A stretch of DNA of 7,488 bases from Bacteroidota bacterium (GTDB lineage Bacteria > Bacteroidota > Bacteroidia > Flavobacteriales > Weeksellaceae): the NCBI GenBank assembly GCA_018266965.1, contig JAFDZJ010000041.1, forward strand, positions 1 through 7,488, written 5' to 3'. The notes below the pieces were generated by a model. It ran no database searches, had not been told where the DNA came from, and was given only the letters and a program-made list of their open reading frames with translations. The stretch's first letter is position 1. Each line of letters starts with the position of its first letter. Positions 5,921 to 7,488 of the stretch are shown piece after piece. A program made the position numbers and the translations under genes.

Positions 5921-7270
5921 ATGGCAAAACTGAAGACAGCATACATTTGCAATAGTTGTGGAACACAGTATCCACAATGGTTGGGACAATGCAAAAGTTG
6001 TGGCGAATGGAATACGCTTACCGAAGAAATAGTAGAGAAAAAATCATCTCAATATGATATTTTGGGTAGTGGAAAACAAAAAATCATTAATATAACCGAA
6101 GTAGAAACTGGTACGGAACTTCGGTTGAAAACGGTAAGTGAAGAGCTAAACCGTGTATTAGGAGGTGGGATTGTTTTGGGTTCGGTAACATTGATAGGTG
6201 GTGAACCTGGAATTGGCAAATCAACTTTGCTTCTGCAATTAGCCTTGAAAATGAAAAAAAAAATCCTCTATGTTTCCGGAGAAGAAAGTGCTTCGCAAAT
6301 AAAAATGAGAGCAGACAGGATTACCAATATCCAAAATCCGGAATGTTTCTTATACACAGAAACATCAATGGAAAAAATACTAAAAGAGGCAAAAACACTC
6401 AATCCAGATTTGATGATTGTGGACTCCATACAAACTTTGCAATCGCAATTGTTGGAAAGTTCTCCGGGTACGGTTTCACAGATTAGAGAATGTTCCTCGG
6501 AACTGATAAAATTTGCTAAAGAAAATAATATACCCGTGATATTGGTTGGTCATATTACCAAAGATGGACAAATTGCCGGACCCAAAGTACTGGAACACAT
6601 GGTAGATGTAGTCTTGAATTTCGATGGCGATAGAAACCACCTTTTTCGATTGTTGAGAGCCAATAAAAACCGTTTTGGCTCAACTAGTGAAATTGGGATT
6701 TATGAAATGATAACCCAAGGATTGAAAGAAATAAAAAACCCTTCCGAACTACTAATTACAAAAAAATCCGAAGAATTGTCAGGCAATGCAGTTGCTGTTA
6801 CTTTGGAAGGAAATAGACCCATGCTTTTGGAAATCCAAGCGTTGGTGAGTTCGGCAGTTTATGGGACACCACAAAGGAGTTGCACGGGTTTCGATGCCAA
6901 AAGACTCAATATGTTATTGGCAGTTTTGGAAAAAAGAGCTGGTTTCCAATTAGCAACAAAAGATGTTTTCCTTAATATAACCGGAGGAATAAAAACCGAC
7001 GATCCTGCTTTGGATTTGGCAGTAGTGGCGGCAATTTTGTCTAGTAATGAGGATATTGCTATTTCCGAAAAATATTGTTTTGCTGGCGAAATTGGACTAA
7101 GTGGAGAAATACGACCAATCCCACAAATTGAACACAGAATAACGGAAGCAGAAAAACTGGGTTATGAAAAAATTTTTGTTTCTGGTCTAAACAAATTATC
7201 AAAGAAAAAATTTGGAATAATAGTAGAAAATGTGAATAAAATAGAAGATTTTCACGAAAAAATAATTTAA
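5921..7270 (+). CDS. radA: DNA repair protein RadA (Sms)
   Basis: A 449-residue, full-length RadA: a RecA-related hexameric ATPase that drives branch migration of recombination intermediates and helps process stalled forks. Domains in order are a four-cysteine zinc finger (C10, C13, C24, C27, in CNSCG and CKSCG); a RecA-like ATPase core with Walker A GGEPGIGKST (93-102), the VSGEES segment (118-123) and Walker B LMIVDS (164-169); the RadA signature KNRFG (249-253), needed for its recombination activity; and a C-terminal Lon-protease-like domain (about 275-449) containing GGIKTDDPALDLAVVAA, which lacks protease activity in known RadA proteins. The ATG at 5921 gives the standard MAK-K-AY-C N terminus. 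The gene is divergent from the protease gene and is followed after five bases by the probable rmuC, so the two are likely one transcript. Confidence 0.98.
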   Translation: MAKLKTAYICNSCGTQYPQWLGQCKSCGEWNTLTEEIVEKKSSQYDILGSGKQKIINITEVETGTELRLKTVSEELNRVLGGGIVLGSVTLIGGEPGIGKSTLLLQLALKMKKKILYVSGEESASQIKMRADRITNIQNPECFLYTETSMEKILKEAKTLNPDLMIVDSIQTLQSQLLESSPGTVSQIRECSSELIKFAKENNIPVILVGHITKDGQIAGPKVLEHMVDVVLNFDGDRNHLFRLLRANKNRFGSTSEIGIYEMITQGLKEIKNPSELLITKKSEELSGNAVAVTLEGNRPMLLEIQALVSSAVYGTPQRSCTGFDAKRLNMLLAVLEKRAGFQLATKDVFLNITGGIKTDDPALDLAVVAAILSSNEDIAISEKYCFAGEIGLSGEIRPIPQIEHRITEAEKLGYEKIFVSGLNKLSKKKFGIIVENVNKIEDFHEKII

Positions 7271-7275
7271 TACAA

Positions 7276-7488
7276 ATGGAAATTTTATACATAATCATAG
7301 GAATTGTCTTGGGTAGTCTAACGATTTACTTCATCTTGAAATCCAACCATGTTTCCAAAGAAAAATACGATAGTTTGAATTTAGAAAAAACAGAAATCAA
7401 AATTCAATTGGATAATCATATTGATAAATTAAATGATTTAGAACAAAATTGGAATAAGGAGAAAGAAATTTATCAGTCTATTTTTGAA
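7276..7488 (+). CDS. rmuC: probable DNA recombination protein RmuC, N-terminal fragment cut by window edge
   Basis: The first 71 codons are visible and the frame is open at the right edge. The protein begins with a single membrane-anchor helix (residues 3-21, ILYIIIGIVLGSLTIYFIL), followed by KSNHVSKEKYDSL and a charged, heptad-like coiled coil rich in Glu, Lys, Leu and Asn (about 30-71). This membrane anchor plus coiled coil is how RmuC proteins start; the nuclease-like RmuC domain that would prove it is beyond the edge. RmuC proteins limit inversions and rearrangements at repeats, which fits a place directly behind radA with a five-base gap. Other anchored coiled-coil proteins remain possible. 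Confidence 0.6.
   Translation, partial: MEILYIIIGIVLGSLTIYFILKSNHVSKEKYDSLNLEKTEIKIQLDNHIDKLNDLEQNWNKEKEIYQSIFE

Noticed and set aside
7059..7298. 79-codon minus-strand frame over the end of radA and start of rmuC
   Set aside because: Antisense to the Lon-like domain and anchor helix, both of which fit known proteins; Phe/Leu/Ile-rich product is what AT-rich antisense gives.
1..7488. Search for mobile elements, CRISPR, defence genes, tRNA/rRNA or a novel gene cluster
   Set aside because: All genes but one are recognised core functions, spacing and base composition are uniform, and no transposase, integrase, terminal repeats, spaced repeat array or RNA-gene signature was seen.

Overview
This strongly AT-rich window looks like chromosomal DNA from a member of the Bacteroidota, most likely a flavobacterium (Flavobacteriales, possibly Weeksellaceae). 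The reasons are protein style (an LptD of the Bacteroidota type, a Do-type protease with a short N-terminal anchor, an amidase of the flavobacterial kind), weak or absent Shine-Dalgarno sequences, and several matches to the Bacteroidota promoter -7 box TAnnTTTG. The genus cannot be fixed from the sequence alone. No mobile element, phage gene, CRISPR array, rRNA or tRNA is visible.

Layout, left to right. Positions 1-516 (minus) hold the 5' part of a secreted N-acetylmuramoyl-L-alanine amidase that runs off the left edge. A 55-base divergent promoter region separates it from lptD (572-3154, plus), the outer-membrane LPS translocon, which appears to start with TTG. A 77-base gap with a good -7 box leads to ridA (3232-3612), which overlaps by one base a gene for an unrecognised four-helix membrane protein (3612-4058). 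A strong bidirectional terminator (4043-4074) lies between this gene and the convergent degP-like protease gene (4099-5634, minus). A 286-base divergent intergenic region holds the protease promoter and the leader of radA (5921-7270, plus). The probable start of rmuC (7276 to the right edge) follows after five bases.

Functionally the left two thirds are mainly cell-envelope genes: peptidoglycan hydrolysis, LPS export and periplasmic protein quality control, with ridA (imine/enamine detoxification) between them. The right end is a recombination and repair pair, radA-rmuC. This is ordinary core-genome content and I see no new multi-gene system. The points most worth a second look are regulatory or small: a 9-base inverted repeat ending exactly at the radA start codon and enclosing a second hairpin, an 11-base-phased direct repeat upstream of the protease promoter, the TTG start and cysteine-free mature form of LptD, and the uncharacterised membrane protein translationally coupled to ridA.
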